From an uncultured Chthonomonas sp. (GTDB taxonomy: Bacteria; Armatimonadota; Chthonomonadetes; Chthonomonadales; Chthonomonadaceae), in the NCBI GenBank assembly GCA_903919615.1, contig CAIXIX010000425.1:1-56378 (forward strand): a DNA stretch of 56,378 bases, in the 5' to 3' direction. The notes beneath the pieces are model-generated. The model worked only from the letters and a program-made list of their open reading frames with translations. It did no database searches and was not told the DNA's origin. Of the stretch, positions 24,168 through 33,234 are shown piece after piece. The position numbers and the translations under genes were made by a program. The number at the start of each line of letters is the position of its first letter. Within the stretch, counting starts at the first letter, position 1.

Positions 24168-27100
24168 ATGCCGAGTGGAGATACCAACGGTTGTGGCGAT
24201 AATTGTGGTTGTGCTACGCGACAGAACCCGATTGCACGCAGGGATTTCTTAAAGGCTGCCAGCATCGCCCCGATCGCTCTGATGTCTGCGTCGCGCACGG
24301 TGATGGCCGGGCCATTTGAGTCGCCTTCTGCGCCGCGCCAAGATGATAAAAGGCTGGATCCAGCGTGGGTTAAATCGTTAACCGATACCGGTAAACCAAC
24401 CATCTACAAAGGCGCCGATCTCGAGAAGATCGGTATGCCTGTGGGTGGTATCGGAGCCGGGCAGCTCTATCTGGGAGGAGATGGAAAGCTCTGGCACTGG
24501 GATATCTTCAATATTCCACATGGCACAGGGGATGGCGGATATGCGCGTCCTCCCCTGCCCGAGTCTCCTATTGAGCAGGGCTTCGCCATACAGGCGACCG
24601 TGAATGGAACGAACCTGACGCGAACTCTGGATAAGCAGGGTTTCAAGAACATCACGTTTATGGGGCAGTATCCGATAGGCACGGTTACCTATCACGACGC
24701 AGATTTTCCTGTGAAGGTAACACTGGAAGCCTTTTCGCCGTTCATCCCGTTAAATGCGGACGACTCCAGCCTCCCCGCCACAATCCTCCGGTTCACTGTC
24801 GCGAACACTGCCGCTGCAAGTGCAAAGATCACACTCCTTGGATGGCTGCAGAATGCGGTTGGCGCATTCTCCAACGCTGCCTCTGGCCGACGAGTAAATG
24901 AGATTAGCTTCCACGATCAAGGCCACACAATACTCGAGTGCTCGGCCAAGTGGGATGCTGGGCCGGGTTCACCACTGCGTGCAGAAATCTTGTTCGAAGA
25001 CTGGAACCGGGAGACCTACGGTCCGTGGACCACAACGGGTAACGCTTTCGGAACCGGCCCGGTCCTTCGCAGCAGGATCCCTGCCTATCAGGGAAATGTT
25101 GGCGGGGACACGGATCGTGTCGTGAACAGCCATGCCACCGCGCCCGGCAATAATGTAGAGGAAAAGGACCGTGCCAAAGGAACGCTGACCTCTGCCCCCT
25201 TCCAGATCGAGCGCAACTACCTGAAGTTCTGGATTGGCGGCGGATCGCATCGTGGAAGAACCTGCCTCAACCTGCTGGTAGATGGCAAGGTCGTGCGGTC
25301 GGCAACGGGTAGCGACAACAATGCGATGCATCTCGATTCGTTCGATATTCGGAATTTCTTTGGCAAGCAGGCACAGATCCAGATTGTCGATAATGAAACC
25401 AATGCCTGGGGAAATATCGGTGTGGGCCGAATCGTGCAGTCCGATGGTCCGGTAAACTCGACTCGGCTCGAGGACCTCCCAGACTTTGGCACCCTCGCAC
25501 TTAGCCTCATTGGAGTTACTGCAGAACACGCCAGCGCGAAATCTGAAAAGGGCGGTTTCTCTTCTCCGAATGTTCTCTTCTCGGAGTGCGGCATCGGAGA
25601 GAATCTTATTGGTTCGATTGGTCACACAATGGAGCTTAAGCCCGGCACTTCAAAGTCGGTGGATTTCGCGATTGCGTGGAATTTCCCGAACCTGAGCATC
25701 GATGGGCTTGGCAAAGTCGGCCGATACTACGCCGCCAAATTCAAGACCGCGAAAGTGGTGGCCGAGTACATCATGGCGAACCACAGCCGCCTCACTGGCG
25801 ATACCCTTAAGTGGCGCGACACCTGGTATGCGTCGACCCTGCCCTACTATTTCATCGATCGCACGCTGCTGAATATCTGCAACATCGCAACGAGCGCATG
25901 TTACCGATTTGCGAATGGCCGATTTTATGCGTGGGAGGGCGTGGGATGCTGCGCTGGTACCTGTACCCACGTTTGGCACTACGCCCAGGCGATGGCGAGG
26001 CTGTTTCCGGAATTGGAGCGGGATATCCGCGAGCGGATCGACTTCGGGCTCGCTTATCACCCAGATTCGGGAGTGATCGGATTCCGAGCAGAATTCGATA
26101 CCTCCCTGGCTGTCGATGGCCAAACTGGCACGCTGCTTCGAGCCTATCGCGAGCATCAGATGTCGCCAAACAGCGAGTTTCTGACAAAGAACTGGAAGGC
26201 AATCAAGGGCGCGTACGATCCTCTGTTCAAGCTCGATACCGGAAATAACGGCGTGCTCCAGGGCCCACAGATGAACACGCTCGATCAGCCCTGGTTCGGC
26301 AAGGTCTCCTGGCTGTCGTCGCTCTATATCGCCTCACTTCGTGCGGGCGCGGCAATGGCGATAGAGATGAACGACACAGACTTCGCGCACAAGTGCACTC
26401 AGCTTGCCGATAGTGGTTCGAAGATAATCGACGATGAACTTTTTAATGGCGAATACTATGTTCAGACTGCCGACCCGGCAAACCGCCGTTCGGTAGGCTC
26501 GTACGATGGATGCGAAGTTGATCAGGTCTTCGGCGCCGGCTGGGCGGGCCAGGTGGGGCTGGATGGTGTGCTGCCAAGGGAACATGTGCGCACAGCGCTG
26601 CGATCTCTCTGGAAGTACAGCTTCCTGATGGACGTTGGCCCGTATCGGGAATCGCACAAGCCGGGCAGATGGTATGCGATGGCCGGTGAAGCGGGACTGT
26701 TGATGTGCTCCTGGCCAAAGGGCGACGCTAACCGATCTTCGGGAGGCTTTGACTTCTATCTGAACGAGTGTATGACCGGTTTTGAGCATCAGGCAGCAGG
26801 CCATATGCTTCGTGAAGGACTGATTACGGAGGGCCTATCGGTCGTCCGCGCGATTCACGATCGGTATCACGCCTCTCGCCGCAATCCGTGGAATGAGGTT
26901 GAGTGCGGAGACCACTATAACCGCGCGATGGCAAGCTTTGGGGTCTATCTTTCGGCGCTTGGTTATGAGTATCACGGACCAAAGAAGAGCCTGGCTTTCG
27001 GTCCCCGTTTTGGGGCGGATAACTTCAAGGCTGCGTTCACAGCATCCGAAGGTTGGGGCAGCTATACGCAAACGAAATCGGGCGCTGGAGCGCTGCATGC

Positions 27101-27329
27101 GGCAATCGAAGTAAAGCACGGGGTTGTGCAGCTTAACACATTGAAACTGGCGCTTAATAGTGCAGCAACCGGCAAGCGTGTGCGCGTAACACTAAATGGT
27201 AAGGCGGTGGCAGTTAGCCACACCGTGGCAGCCACTCCGGGTGACGCTGGCGGAGCGCGAGCCATCCATATTACGCTACCGAATGTTGCGGTTTCGGCGG
27301 GAAGCAAACTTCAGATCGAAATCGCGTGA
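24168..27329 (+). CDS. Tat-exported GH116-family glycosidase
   Basis: A 1,053-residue enzyme of the GH116 (GBA2-like beta-glucosidase/xylosidase) family. After a short Cys-rich leader (NGCGDNCGC) there is a twin-arginine signal (ARRDFLKAASIAPIALMS). The N-terminal beta domain begins with the family motif MPVGGIGAGQLYLGGDGKLW; about 150 residues within it (about residues 270-430) look like an inserted jelly-roll domain. The (alpha/alpha)6 barrel carries WEGVGCCAGTCTHVWHYAQA, GEYYVQTAD and VGSYDGCEVDQVFGAGWAGQ. I choose the ATG at 24168 because GGGAG lies seven bases upstream. Exact catalytic Glu and Asp need an alignment. It stands alone between a metallopeptidase and a repeat. Confidence 0.83.
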   Translation: MPSGDTNGCGDNCGCATRQNPIARRDFLKAASIAPIALMSASRTVMAGPFESPSAPRQDDKRLDPAWVKSLTDTGKPTIYKGADLEKIGMPVGGIGAGQLYLGGDGKLWHWDIFNIPHGTGDGGYARPPLPESPIEQGFAIQATVNGTNLTRTLDKQGFKNITFMGQYPIGTVTYHDADFPVKVTLEAFSPFIPLNADDSSLPATILRFTVANTAAASAKITLLGWLQNAVGAFSNAASGRRVNEISFHDQGHTILECSAKWDAGPGSPLRAEILFEDWNRETYGPWTTTGNAFGTGPVLRSRIPAYQGNVGGDTDRVVNSHATAPGNNVEEKDRAKGTLTSAPFQIERNYLKFWIGGGSHRGRTCLNLLVDGKVVRSATGSDNNAMHLDSFDIRNFFGKQAQIQIVDNETNAWGNIGVGRIVQSDGPVNSTRLEDLPDFGTLALSLIGVTAEHASAKSEKGGFSSPNVLFSECGIGENLIGSIGHTMELKPGTSKSVDFAIAWNFPNLSIDGLGKVGRYYAAKFKTAKVVAEYIMANHSRLTGDTLKWRDTWYASTLPYYFIDRTLLNICNIATSACYRFANGRFYAWEGVGCCAGTCTHVWHYAQAMARLFPELERDIRERIDFGLAYHPDSGVIGFRAEFDTSLAVDGQTGTLLRAYREHQMSPNSEFLTKNWKAIKGAYDPLFKLDTGNNGVLQGPQMNTLDQPWFGKVSWLSSLYIASLRAGAAMAIEMNDTDFAHKCTQLADSGSKIIDDELFNGEYYVQTADPANRRSVGSYDGCEVDQVFGAGWAGQVGLDGVLPREHVRTALRSLWKYSFLMDVGPYRESHKPGRWYAMAGEAGLLMCSWPKGDANRSSGGFDFYLNECMTGFEHQAAGHMLREGLITEGLSVVRAIHDRYHASRRNPWNEVECGDHYNRAMASFGVYLSALGYEYHGPKKSLAFGPRFGADNFKAAFTASEGWGSYTQTKSGAGALHAAIEVKHGVVQLNTLKLALNSAATGKRVRVTLNGKAVAVSHTVAATPGDAGGARAIHITLPNVAVSAGSKLQIEIA

Positions 27330-27342
27330 TTACTGCACACAC

Positions 27343-27440
27343 TTTTTCTCCCTCTCCCCGCTTGCGTGGGAGACTGGGGGGTTGCCTGCTGCGCCCGAGC
27401 TTGCTCGGGACCCAAGCAGTAGGAGGGTGAGGGGCAATCC
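27343..27440. repeat. C/G-rich dispersed inverted element
   Basis: CTCCCTCTCCCCGCTTGCGT opens the element and GGAGGGTGAGGGGCAATCC closes it. An inner hairpin CCCGAGCTTGCTCGGG (27397-27412) is nearly perfect, and TGCCTGCTGCG with CAAGCAGTAGGA can pair outside it. It occupies the whole gap between the GH116 and nitroreductase genes. Confidence 0.6.
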
Positions 27441-27451
27441 GAAAGGCAGAT

Positions 27452-28042
27452 ATGACGAACGAAAATAATGCGGTCTCACTGGAGACTCTCTTTACAGAAG
27501 CAAGAACTCAGAATGGCTTTCTGCCAGAACCTGTGTCTGAGGAGCAGTTGAAGGCGCTGTATGATCTCTTCAAATGGGGACCGACAAGCGCGAATTGCAG
27601 TCCGGCGAGAGTAGTTTTCGTGACTTCCGCAGAGGCCAAGGCGCGATTGATTCCTCTGCTAGCCGTAGGAAATCAGGCAAAATCGCAGGACGCTCCAGTC
27701 AACGCAATTATCGCGTACGACCTTGAGTTCTACGAGAAGCTTCCTTTCCTTTTCCCACACGCCGATGCACGCTCCTGGTTTGTTGGAAACCCGGCATTCG
27801 CGGAGGAAGCGGCATTTCGCAATAGCTCACTGCAGGGGGCTTATCTGATCCTGGCGGCGCGCTCTCTGGGGCTTGATTGTGGCCCAATGTCCGGCTTCAA
27901 CGCGGAAGGCGTCAACAAAGAGTTCTTCCCAGACGGCAAGGTTAAAGCCAACTTTATCTGCAACATTGGGCATGGCGACCCCACGAAAGTCCATCCTCGC
28001 CTACCGAGACTGCCCTTCGAAGAGGCTTGCGAGGTTCTTTAA
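27452..28042 (+). CDS. Nitroreductase-family oxidoreductase (RutE/HadB-like)
   Basis: A 196-residue cytoplasmic flavoprotein of the nitroreductase superfamily, closest to malonic-semialdehyde reductase RutE by overall pattern. Recognisable parts are [17 protein letters not shown] (FMN-phosphate region), the central helix [39 protein letters not shown], and the C-terminal [10 protein letters not shown]. These are in the family order and the length is normal. Genes for pyrimidine degradation are not nearby, so the actual substrate is open. AAAGG precedes the ATG by about seven bases. Confidence 0.8.
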   Translation: MTNENNAVSLETLFTEARTQNGFLPEPVSEEQLKALYDLFKWGPTSANCSPARVVFVTSAEAKARLIPLLAVGNQAKSQDAPVNAIIAYDLEFYEKLPFLFPHADARSWFVGNPAFAEEAAFRNSSLQGAYLILAARSLGLDCGPMSGFNAEGVNKEFFPDGKVKANFICNIGHGDPTKVHPRLPRLPFEEACEVL

Positions 28043-28046
28043 TCAC

Positions 28047-28146
28047 CTTTTCCCCTCCCCGCGAGCCTGCGAGCAAATGTGGCCCTACTCGCTTCTCCCC
28101 TCATTCCTCGGGCGCGAGCAGTGTACCTGGGGTCGGGGAGGGGGAT
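28047..28146. repeat. C/G-rich dispersed inverted element
   Basis: TTTTCCCCTCCCCGCGAGCC, then TGCGAGCAAATGTGG, repeats the core of the copy at 2450-2480. Its right part, TCATTCCTCGGGCGCGAGCA followed by GTGTACCTGGGGTCGGGGAG, recurs at 39447-39475 (TCATCCTTCGCGCGGGCGCA, GTGTACCTGGG) and in part at 42812. This shared module shows a composite structure. Confidence 0.65.
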
Positions 28147-28194
28147 CGAATCTTTCCGCTTCGGCCAATTTGGAGCGTATTAGTTAAACATGAG

Positions 28195-28229
28195 AAAGCC
28201 CGTCGTTCATCTGAACGACGGGCTTTTTT
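28195..28229 (+). terminator. Rho-independent terminator
   Basis: AGCCCGTCGTTCA at 28197-28209 pairs with TGAACGACGGGCT at 28212-28224, followed by six T's. This is a textbook intrinsic terminator for plus-strand transcription, 155 bases after the nitroreductase stop with the repeat in between. On the other strand the tail CTTTCTC is only moderately T-rich. Confidence 0.85.
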
Positions 28230-28297
28230 GATTCTTGATGAATTGGAGCAAGCGGTGCCACTACCATCTCGTTGGCATGTGTGAAGCGCGGAAATGC

Positions 28298-28376
28298 AGG
28301 CCTCACCCTCGGTCCCTCTCCGCGGGAAAACAGTTGAATTCACCGATGCTTAGCTTTCGGCGTGGAGAGGGAAGCG
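28298..28376. repeat. C/G-rich dispersed inverted element, variant
   Basis: GGCCTCACCCTCGGTCCCTC and TCCGCGGGAAAACAG at left, CGGCGTGGAGAGGGAAGCG at right. The outer CCCTCTCC and GGAGAGGG tracts are complementary, making a hairpin of about 50 bases. It lies downstream of the minus-strand thioredoxin-like gene. Confidence 0.5.
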
Positions 28377-28418
28377 ACGCAACCGCACGTACACATGTTT
28401 GGCCCGTGCGACTGCAAC

Positions 28419-28967
28419 CTACTTCAGCAGCTGATCCACGGCCTTGGACAGGTCGCCGGCTGTGGCGCCGGTTGCGGTGTCGAAGTTGACGAAGTTGCCT
28501 TTGACGGTCGAATCTTTCCACAGAAGGACGGTGTTGTTTGCCTTCGGATTGATGTCATAAGCGGCGATATCCTCTTCCTTGGTGCCCTTCGGAAGGAAGA
28601 CGAGCGGGATGGTGGTCTTATTGGCTGCTGCGATCTTCTGAATGGCGTCCTTCTGCTCCGGACCGCCCATGAAGACGACAAAGCTTTTTACAGCCTTGTG
28701 AGCGTCGACGATCTTCTGGAGATCGGCGACCACTTTGGTTGCCTTGGACGCATCGCCGTTGACGAATGCTGCAACCACAGGCGCTGCGCCGTAGCGGCAG
28801 CGGTAGCAAAGCTGGTGTCCCTTGAAGGGTCCGGTGACATCCACGACCTGGAATGGGCCGGGTGCGGAGCCAGGCTTCAAACCGGATTCAACAACGGCCG
28901 CATAGGCGCTGGTTGCGACTACGCCTACCGCTGCAATGGCGGTGAGGATGTTCGCTCGAAACTTCAT
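28419..28967 (-). CDS. Exported thioredoxin-fold protein with CYRC motif
   Basis: A 182-residue protein with a signal peptide (MKFRANILTAIAAVGVVATS, cleavage near AYA). The mature part follows the peroxiredoxin/thioredoxin-like order: VVDVTGPFKGHQLCYRCRYG with a CxxC at residues 54-57, then PVVAAFVNGDAS, VKSFVVFMGG, and IPLVFLP. The two cysteines at the place of the thioredoxin active site suggest periplasmic redox chemistry. I have met very similar sequences among Planctomycete and Armatimonad secreted proteins, but no function is established. GGAG lies about 12 bases before the ATG. The next gene upstream on the same strand encodes a c-type cytochrome, so they may share an electron-transfer role. 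Confidence 0.78.
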   Translation of the reverse strand: MKFRANILTAIAAVGVVATSAYAAVVESGLKPGSAPGPFQVVDVTGPFKGHQLCYRCRYGAAPVVAAFVNGDASKATKVVADLQKIVDAHKAVKSFVVFMGGPEQKDAIQKIAAANKTTIPLVFLPKGTKEEDIAAYDINPKANNTVLLWKDSTVKGNFVNFDTATGATAGDLSKAVDQLLK

Positions 28968-29082
28968 CGTGTAGTGTTCTCCTTTGCGCTGCCATGTTGC
29001 AGCATCCTAATGGTGATGGTACGACTTTTGTCGCGCCGCCAATCAGCGGCAGATATGACATGAGGTTGTGCGGGTCGGTACC

Positions 29083-30843
29083 CTACAACTCTTTTACGTA
29101 TTGCAGCAGGTCGGAAATCTCACCTTTATTAAGTAGATTCGCCTTTCCATGCAATTTTTGTTGGTTGTGCTCCGAGAACACAGATTCAAGAGTAGGAGCC
29201 GAACCATCGTGAAGATACGGATAGGTGTCGAACACCCCATCAAGCCGGGGCGCTTTGAGCAGAACGCCCTTCGGAGTCGTGCCAATCCAGACGGCAGTCG
29301 ATCTGCGCAGTTCTTTGGGTGATGTGGTATGGCAAGCGATGCAGCCTCCCTTGACCTCGAACAGAGCTTTCCCACGCTGCGCTGACAGGGTAAGCGTACC
29401 TCCTGGTGCGCGGTTCGGGTTGCGGGTCTGCGGAAGCGAGCCCACATAGGTGGCAATAGCATTCACCTGTTCGACGTTTATTGGCGGTGAATGCAGCAGC
29501 CCCACAGCCTCCTGCTTGATAAAGGCTGCAAGAGTTGCTTCGCGTCCGCTCCAGCGGTAGGGCGGAGATTCGGCAATCTCACCTCGAAGTCCTTTAACAT
29601 TGCGCTCCAATTTGTTGCCAAGCGCATCCTGAACATGGGTGAACTTCCAGGAGATCCCATCGGATCCGCCATCCGGATGGCAAGAGTTACAGCTGAACTG
29701 GGCACCATTTACGATGGTTGCAGAACCAAATAGATACCGCCCAAGGAGATTGGAATCGTGACGTGAAGTCGGGCCAAGATTGATGCGCTTGATCAGTTTG
29801 AGATTGCTGGTATCGATCACGGCGATATCATTGCTCAGCAGATTGGCGACCCACAGCTGTTTGCGATCTGAAGTAATAGCCATTCCGCGCGGCTGTGCCC
29901 CGACATTGCGAATGGCGATAGTGTCGCCATCGTTGTTAATAGGCACTACATTTACGCTGTCGCCGCCGCTGCAGGAAACGAATGCTCGCCTGTGCGGATT
30001 GTCCAGCACAACGGAATCGGGATCGGCGACATCCTGCCCCATCAGATCCAGCCAGAGATTCTGCAGCCCGTTTCTTGGGCCCTCGGGAACCTGAACAAAG
30101 GCCTGATTCGACCAGATTCCTACTGCCGACTCGGTGGGCCGCTCATTCTGCGCTCTCTGCCCGACCGCGAAAACCGTTCGATTGTCCGGGTAAAGCGCGA
30201 CGCCGCGAAGATTGACCGCCGGAGTCAATCCCCGATTGCGCTCTGTCATCGCTGCAGTATCGAGATAGCTCACCGAACCAGCTGTTAGATTGGCAGAGAC
30301 CAGTGTTCCGCCATCGGGCGAAATTGCAAGCGCACGAGGTCTGCGGTCGGTGCTAATATTGCCGAGACGGCTGCCAGTCGCAATGTCGAACACTGCCACT
30401 TGATCTAGCTGACTTATGGAGACATAGGCCTTCTTGTCGTCCGGAGAGAGAGCGACTCCCCACGGCGCCCCAGGCGTATCCACAATCTTTTCTTTGCCAG
30501 AGGCGAGATCGACAAAGGCAACCGATCCACTAAAGCTATTCGCCACGATGGCGGTTCGGCCATCACGCGTAACTCCCACACCTGTTGGCTGTGATCCACC
30601 GGAGGAGATATGGCGAAGCACACGTTCCGAAGCGATATCGATAATGGCGATGGCGCCCTCATCGAACTCGGTCACAACGGCTCGCGTGCCATCGGAGGTA
30701 AATGCAATTGCGAAGGGTCCACGATTGCCACCAAGTGCAGGCTTTACTCGATCCGGATTCTGAGCGCTGCCGTTCGGAAGAACCAACACAATAGCGATAA
30801 CAAACGCGATCGTGGTTGGGATAAGCCACCGCATTTTACGCAT
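29083..30843 (-). CDS. Exported beta-propeller with c-type cytochrome domain
   Basis: About 586 residues. A basic start and hydrophobic helix (MRKMRWLIPTTIAFVIAIVL) export it. Residues about 40-350 are a YVTN/YncE-type beta-propeller with blade repeats such as GAIAIIDIASERVLRHIS, AFVDLASGKEKIVDTPG and VAVFDIATGSRLGNIS. The C-terminal third is a cytochrome c peroxidase-like region with two haem motifs, CNSCH (about residue 384) and CIACH (about 499), plus a methionine-poor tail. Such fusions occur in secreted electron-transfer or surface proteins. I prefer the ATG at 30843; a GTG ten codons earlier has no ribosome site either. Confidence 0.78.
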   Translation of the reverse strand: MRKMRWLIPTTIAFVIAIVLVLPNGSAQNPDRVKPALGGNRGPFAIAFTSDGTRAVVTEFDEGAIAIIDIASERVLRHISSGGSQPTGVGVTRDGRTAIVANSFSGSVAFVDLASGKEKIVDTPGAPWGVALSPDDKKAYVSISQLDQVAVFDIATGSRLGNISTDRRPRALAISPDGGTLVSANLTAGSVSYLDTAAMTERNRGLTPAVNLRGVALYPDNRTVFAVGQRAQNERPTESAVGIWSNQAFVQVPEGPRNGLQNLWLDLMGQDVADPDSVVLDNPHRRAFVSCSGGDSVNVVPINNDGDTIAIRNVGAQPRGMAITSDRKQLWVANLLSNDIAVIDTSNLKLIKRINLGPTSRHDSNLLGRYLFGSATIVNGAQFSCNSCHPDGGSDGISWKFTHVQDALGNKLERNVKGLRGEIAESPPYRWSGREATLAAFIKQEAVGLLHSPPINVEQVNAIATYVGSLPQTRNPNRAPGGTLTLSAQRGKALFEVKGGCIACHTTSPKELRRSTAVWIGTTPKGVLLKAPRLDGVFDTYPYLHDGSAPTLESVFSEHNQQKLHGKANLLNKGEISDLLQYVKEL

Positions 30844-30933
30844 GAAGGGAGTGTTAATCGTTCGAAAATTCACAGATTTTATGATGACACATCCAGATTA
30901 ATTCGCGAATCGATCCGTACCACTAGACAGTTT

Positions 30934-30955
30934 TATAGTACATATGTATACTATA
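30934..30955 (+). promoter_or_regulatory. Dyad upstream of recQ
   Basis: TATAGTA at 30934-30940 and TACTATA at 30949-30955 are perfect inverted arms around CATATGTA. The inner AGTACATATGTATA is one base from the cyanobacterial LexA-box pattern (RGTACNNNDGTWCB), and the site lies about 45 bases before the recQ start, where a promoter operator would be. It could also just be the -10 region (TATACTAT). Control by a LexA-like repressor is inference. Confidence 0.4.
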
Positions 30956-30999
30956 TTCCGTGTACTCAAACGGATCTTATCAGGAGGAGATCGATTACT

Positions 31000-32952
31000 A
31001 TGGTGGCCGCGCCCGCATCAAAACCAACCTACCGACGCTTGCTGCGAGACGTGTTTGGCTTCGACGAATATCGTCCCGGACAGGAACAGGTGCTTAAAGC
31101 TCTGCATCAGCACGGCGCTGCACTTGCCGTTTTTCCGACTGGCGGCGGTAAATCGCTCTGCTACCAACTTCCTGGTCTTCTGTACGATGGCGTTACCGTA
31201 GTCGTTTCTCCTCTGATAGCGCTAATGAAGGATCAGATCGATTTTCTGCGCTCGCGAGGCGTCGCTGCTGCCCGGCTAGACTCCTCTCTCACGCTCGAAG
31301 AGCAGCAGTCCGTTACCGCTTCTCTGAGCGACGGCACTCTGAAGCTACTCTATGTTGCACCCGAACGATTTAACAACGAGAGATTCCGTGCACTCATGAG
31401 CAGAACGCATGTGTCGCTGTTCGCCGTGGACGAGGCGCACTGCATCTCGGAGTGGGGGCACAATTTTCGGCCAGACTATCTGAAGCTAACGGAGTATTTT
31501 CGGGAAATCAAAGCTGAGCGGGTTCTGGCGTTAACTGCGACAGCAACTCCACCCGTCGTGAAAGACATCTGCGCTGCATTTGGCATTGCTGAAGAGTGCG
31601 CCATCGTAACTGGCTTCTATCGCGCGAATCTACAGATGCTTATGACGCCTACGGCACGTCGTGAGAAAGAGAAAAAGCTGCTGGAGAGACTGCGAGCTCG
31701 TCCGTTAGGCTCAACCATCGTCTATGTGACGCTTCAAAAGACGGCCGAAGTGGTGGCGGATCAACTCTGCTCGGCTGGCTTCAAAGCGATGGCCTATCAT
31801 GCCGGCATGGAGGATGATCAACGCGCAGCCGTGCAAGAGTGGTGGATGGCTTCCAGTACCGGCATCGTCGTGGCCACCATTGCATTTGGTATGGGTATCG
31901 ATAAGTCGGATGTGCGCTACATCTATCACTACAACCTGCCCTCCGGGCTGGAGGCATACAGCCAGGAGATTGGGCGCGCCGGACGGGATGGCAAGGACTC
32001 AATTGTAGAGCTGTTTGCATGCAGTGCCGACCTGCCAACGGTGGAGAACTTCGCCTATGGCGACACGCCAACTGAGGCAGCCATTCGCGGAGTACTGTCT
32101 GAACTTCCGCCGCCCGGATCTGAGTACATTGTTAGCCAATACGACCTCTCTGCCCGGCACGATATTCGTCCTCTCGTGTTGAAGACACTGCTGACGTACC
32201 TCGAGCTTCTCGGCGTTTTGAAGCAAGGCACCCCATTTTATGCGACCTACGCAGTGAAACTGCTTCGGCCCGAAGCGGAGATCCTGCAGCAGTTTAGTGG
32301 CGCTCCGGCAGAACTGCTGCGAAGTATCTTCGCGAAGAGCAAGAAGGGAACGTCGAAAGGCGCCGTTAAGTACAGTGTAACTCCAGATGACGTTGCTGCA
32401 AGTTTGAAAGAGGAGCGAAAGCGCATTGTGCGTGCGCTCGAGGTGCTGGAGGAGCGCGGATTTGTTGAGATCTCCGCCTCAGAGGTGCGGCAGAAGTTCC
32501 AGATCCTCCAACAGTCTGCCTCAACCGAAGAGCTCACGAAAGAGCTATTTGAGCGGTTCCATAAGCGCGAAACGCAGGCAATCACCGGCGTTGGCCGCGT
32601 TCTTAAACTGGCAGCCCATGCGGGATGCCAGACAAATGCACTTGCGAAATACTTTGGAGAAGTGCGCCATGCACCCTGCGGTCACTGCAGCTTCTGTATA
32701 AACGGAGCAGCAGCGGTTCTTCCTTCTGAGCCTCAGCCCGGCCCTGTCGAAAACGAGTTTAGCGCGGATGACCTTGACGACCTGCGCAAATCGAATCCGG
32801 AGGCCCTTGGCTCTGCCCGTCAGACGGCACGCTTCCTGTGCGGGCTCAGCAGCCCCGCCGCAACGAAGGCACGACTGGGGAGAAACAGGCTTTCTGGCAC
32901 CTGCGCAAACAGACGCTTTCATGATGTGCTGATGTGGGTGCAAGAAAGGTAA
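31000..32952 (+). CDS. recQ: RecQ-family ATP-dependent DNA helicase
   Basis: A 650-residue 3'-to-5' DNA helicase. Motifs in order: the Q-motif region VFGFDEYRPGQEQV, Walker A FPTGGGKSLCYQLP (about residues 45-58), SPLIALMKDQ, DEAH in FAVDEAHCISEWGHNFRPDY, TATATP, and AFGMGIDKSDVRYIYHYNLP with GRAGRDG. A zinc-binding block follows with cysteines in CQTN, CGHCSFC. The C-terminal tail (ARQTARFLCGLSSPAATKAR, LGRNRLSGT, FHDVLMWVQ) is a region found in one RecQ subgroup in place of HRDC. The start at 31000 has AGGAGG about 12 bases upstream; an open frame runs upstream to 30610 but is antisense to the cytochrome gene. Confidence 0.88.
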   Translation: MVAAPASKPTYRRLLRDVFGFDEYRPGQEQVLKALHQHGAALAVFPTGGGKSLCYQLPGLLYDGVTVVVSPLIALMKDQIDFLRSRGVAAARLDSSLTLEEQQSVTASLSDGTLKLLYVAPERFNNERFRALMSRTHVSLFAVDEAHCISEWGHNFRPDYLKLTEYFREIKAERVLALTATATPPVVKDICAAFGIAEECAIVTGFYRANLQMLMTPTARREKEKKLLERLRARPLGSTIVYVTLQKTAEVVADQLCSAGFKAMAYHAGMEDDQRAAVQEWWMASSTGIVVATIAFGMGIDKSDVRYIYHYNLPSGLEAYSQEIGRAGRDGKDSIVELFACSADLPTVENFAYGDTPTEAAIRGVLSELPPPGSEYIVSQYDLSARHDIRPLVLKTLLTYLELLGVLKQGTPFYATYAVKLLRPEAEILQQFSGAPAELLRSIFAKSKKGTSKGAVKYSVTPDDVAASLKEERKRIVRALEVLEERGFVEISASEVRQKFQILQQSASTEELTKELFERFHKRETQAITGVGRVLKLAAHAGCQTNALAKYFGEVRHAPCGHCSFCINGAAAVLPSEPQPGPVENEFSADDLDDLRKSNPEALGSARQTARFLCGLSSPAATKARLGRNRLSGTCANRRFHDVLMWVQER

Positions 32953-32953
32953 A

Positions 32954-32968
32954 TGGGTAATTTGGTAG
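32954..32968. repeat. TGGGTAATTTGGT direct repeat, left copy
   Basis: TGGGTAATTTGGTAG at the left of the decayed intron nearly equals TGGGTAATTTGGTGG at 33347-33361 on its right. They may be a direct repeat created around the inserted remnant, or two members of the dispersed GGTAATTT family also present at 115-130. Confidence 0.5.
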
Positions 32969-32984
32969 TTGGTATCCTACCAGA

Positions 32985-33137
32985 GGCATCATATCGCCCG
33001 TCCTGGCAAACATGGCACTGGACGGTATCGAAAAGCTGCTTACGAAAATACAAGCCGCTGTAAATCCATATCACCCTAAATGGAAGGAATGCCTCCAGAA
33101 AAGGCACGATAAAGAGCAGCGACTCAAATGCGCATGA
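32985..33137 (+). pseudogene. Group II intron reverse-transcriptase fragment
   Basis: Fifty codons in one frame read GIISPVLANMALDGIEKLL, the highly conserved segment that follows PQGG in intron-encoded reverse transcriptases (the stretch just before the YxDD catalytic block). The next residues, KIQAAVNPYHPKWKECLQKR, are plausible but less conserved, and a TGA ends the frame. The YADD active site, the thumb/maturase domain and the endonuclease are all absent. Confidence 0.72.
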
Positions 33138-33202
33138 TGCCTGTTGAACATCACAAAGCGAACTGCTGCACCGCGTTCCTCACGGGAGCGTTAGAGAGGC
33201 TT

Positions 33203-33234
33203 GAGCCGTGTGTGGAAACGCGCAAGCACGGTTC
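33203..33234 (+). ncRNA. Group II intron domain V hairpin
   Basis: GAGCCGTG at 33203-33210 pairs with CACGGTTC at 33227-33234, including the G-U pair expected in the AGC catalytic triad region. The upper stem is TGTG with CGCA and the loop is GAAACG. A two-base bulge (AG) separates the stems, as in active domain V. GAGCCGTRTG...CACGGTTC is the signature of bacterial group II introns. The upper stem is shorter than usual, consistent with decay. Confidence 0.72.

Noticed and set aside
24969-25625. Minus-strand open frame of 218 codons inside GH116
   Set aside because: Antisense shadow of a well-supported GH116 gene.
27343-28376. Short repeats considered as CRISPR
   Set aside because: Copies are single, of different length and orientation, with no regular spacers; no cas gene nearby.
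28362-29063. Plus-strand open frame of 233 codons
   Set aside because: It overlaps the exported thioredoxin-like gene on the other strand, which has a signal peptide and CxxC motif; the plus frame has no features.
30610-30999. Upstream extension of recQ
   Set aside because: It runs antisense to the propeller-cytochrome start; the ATG at 31000 has a good ribosome site and begins the family's normal N-terminus.
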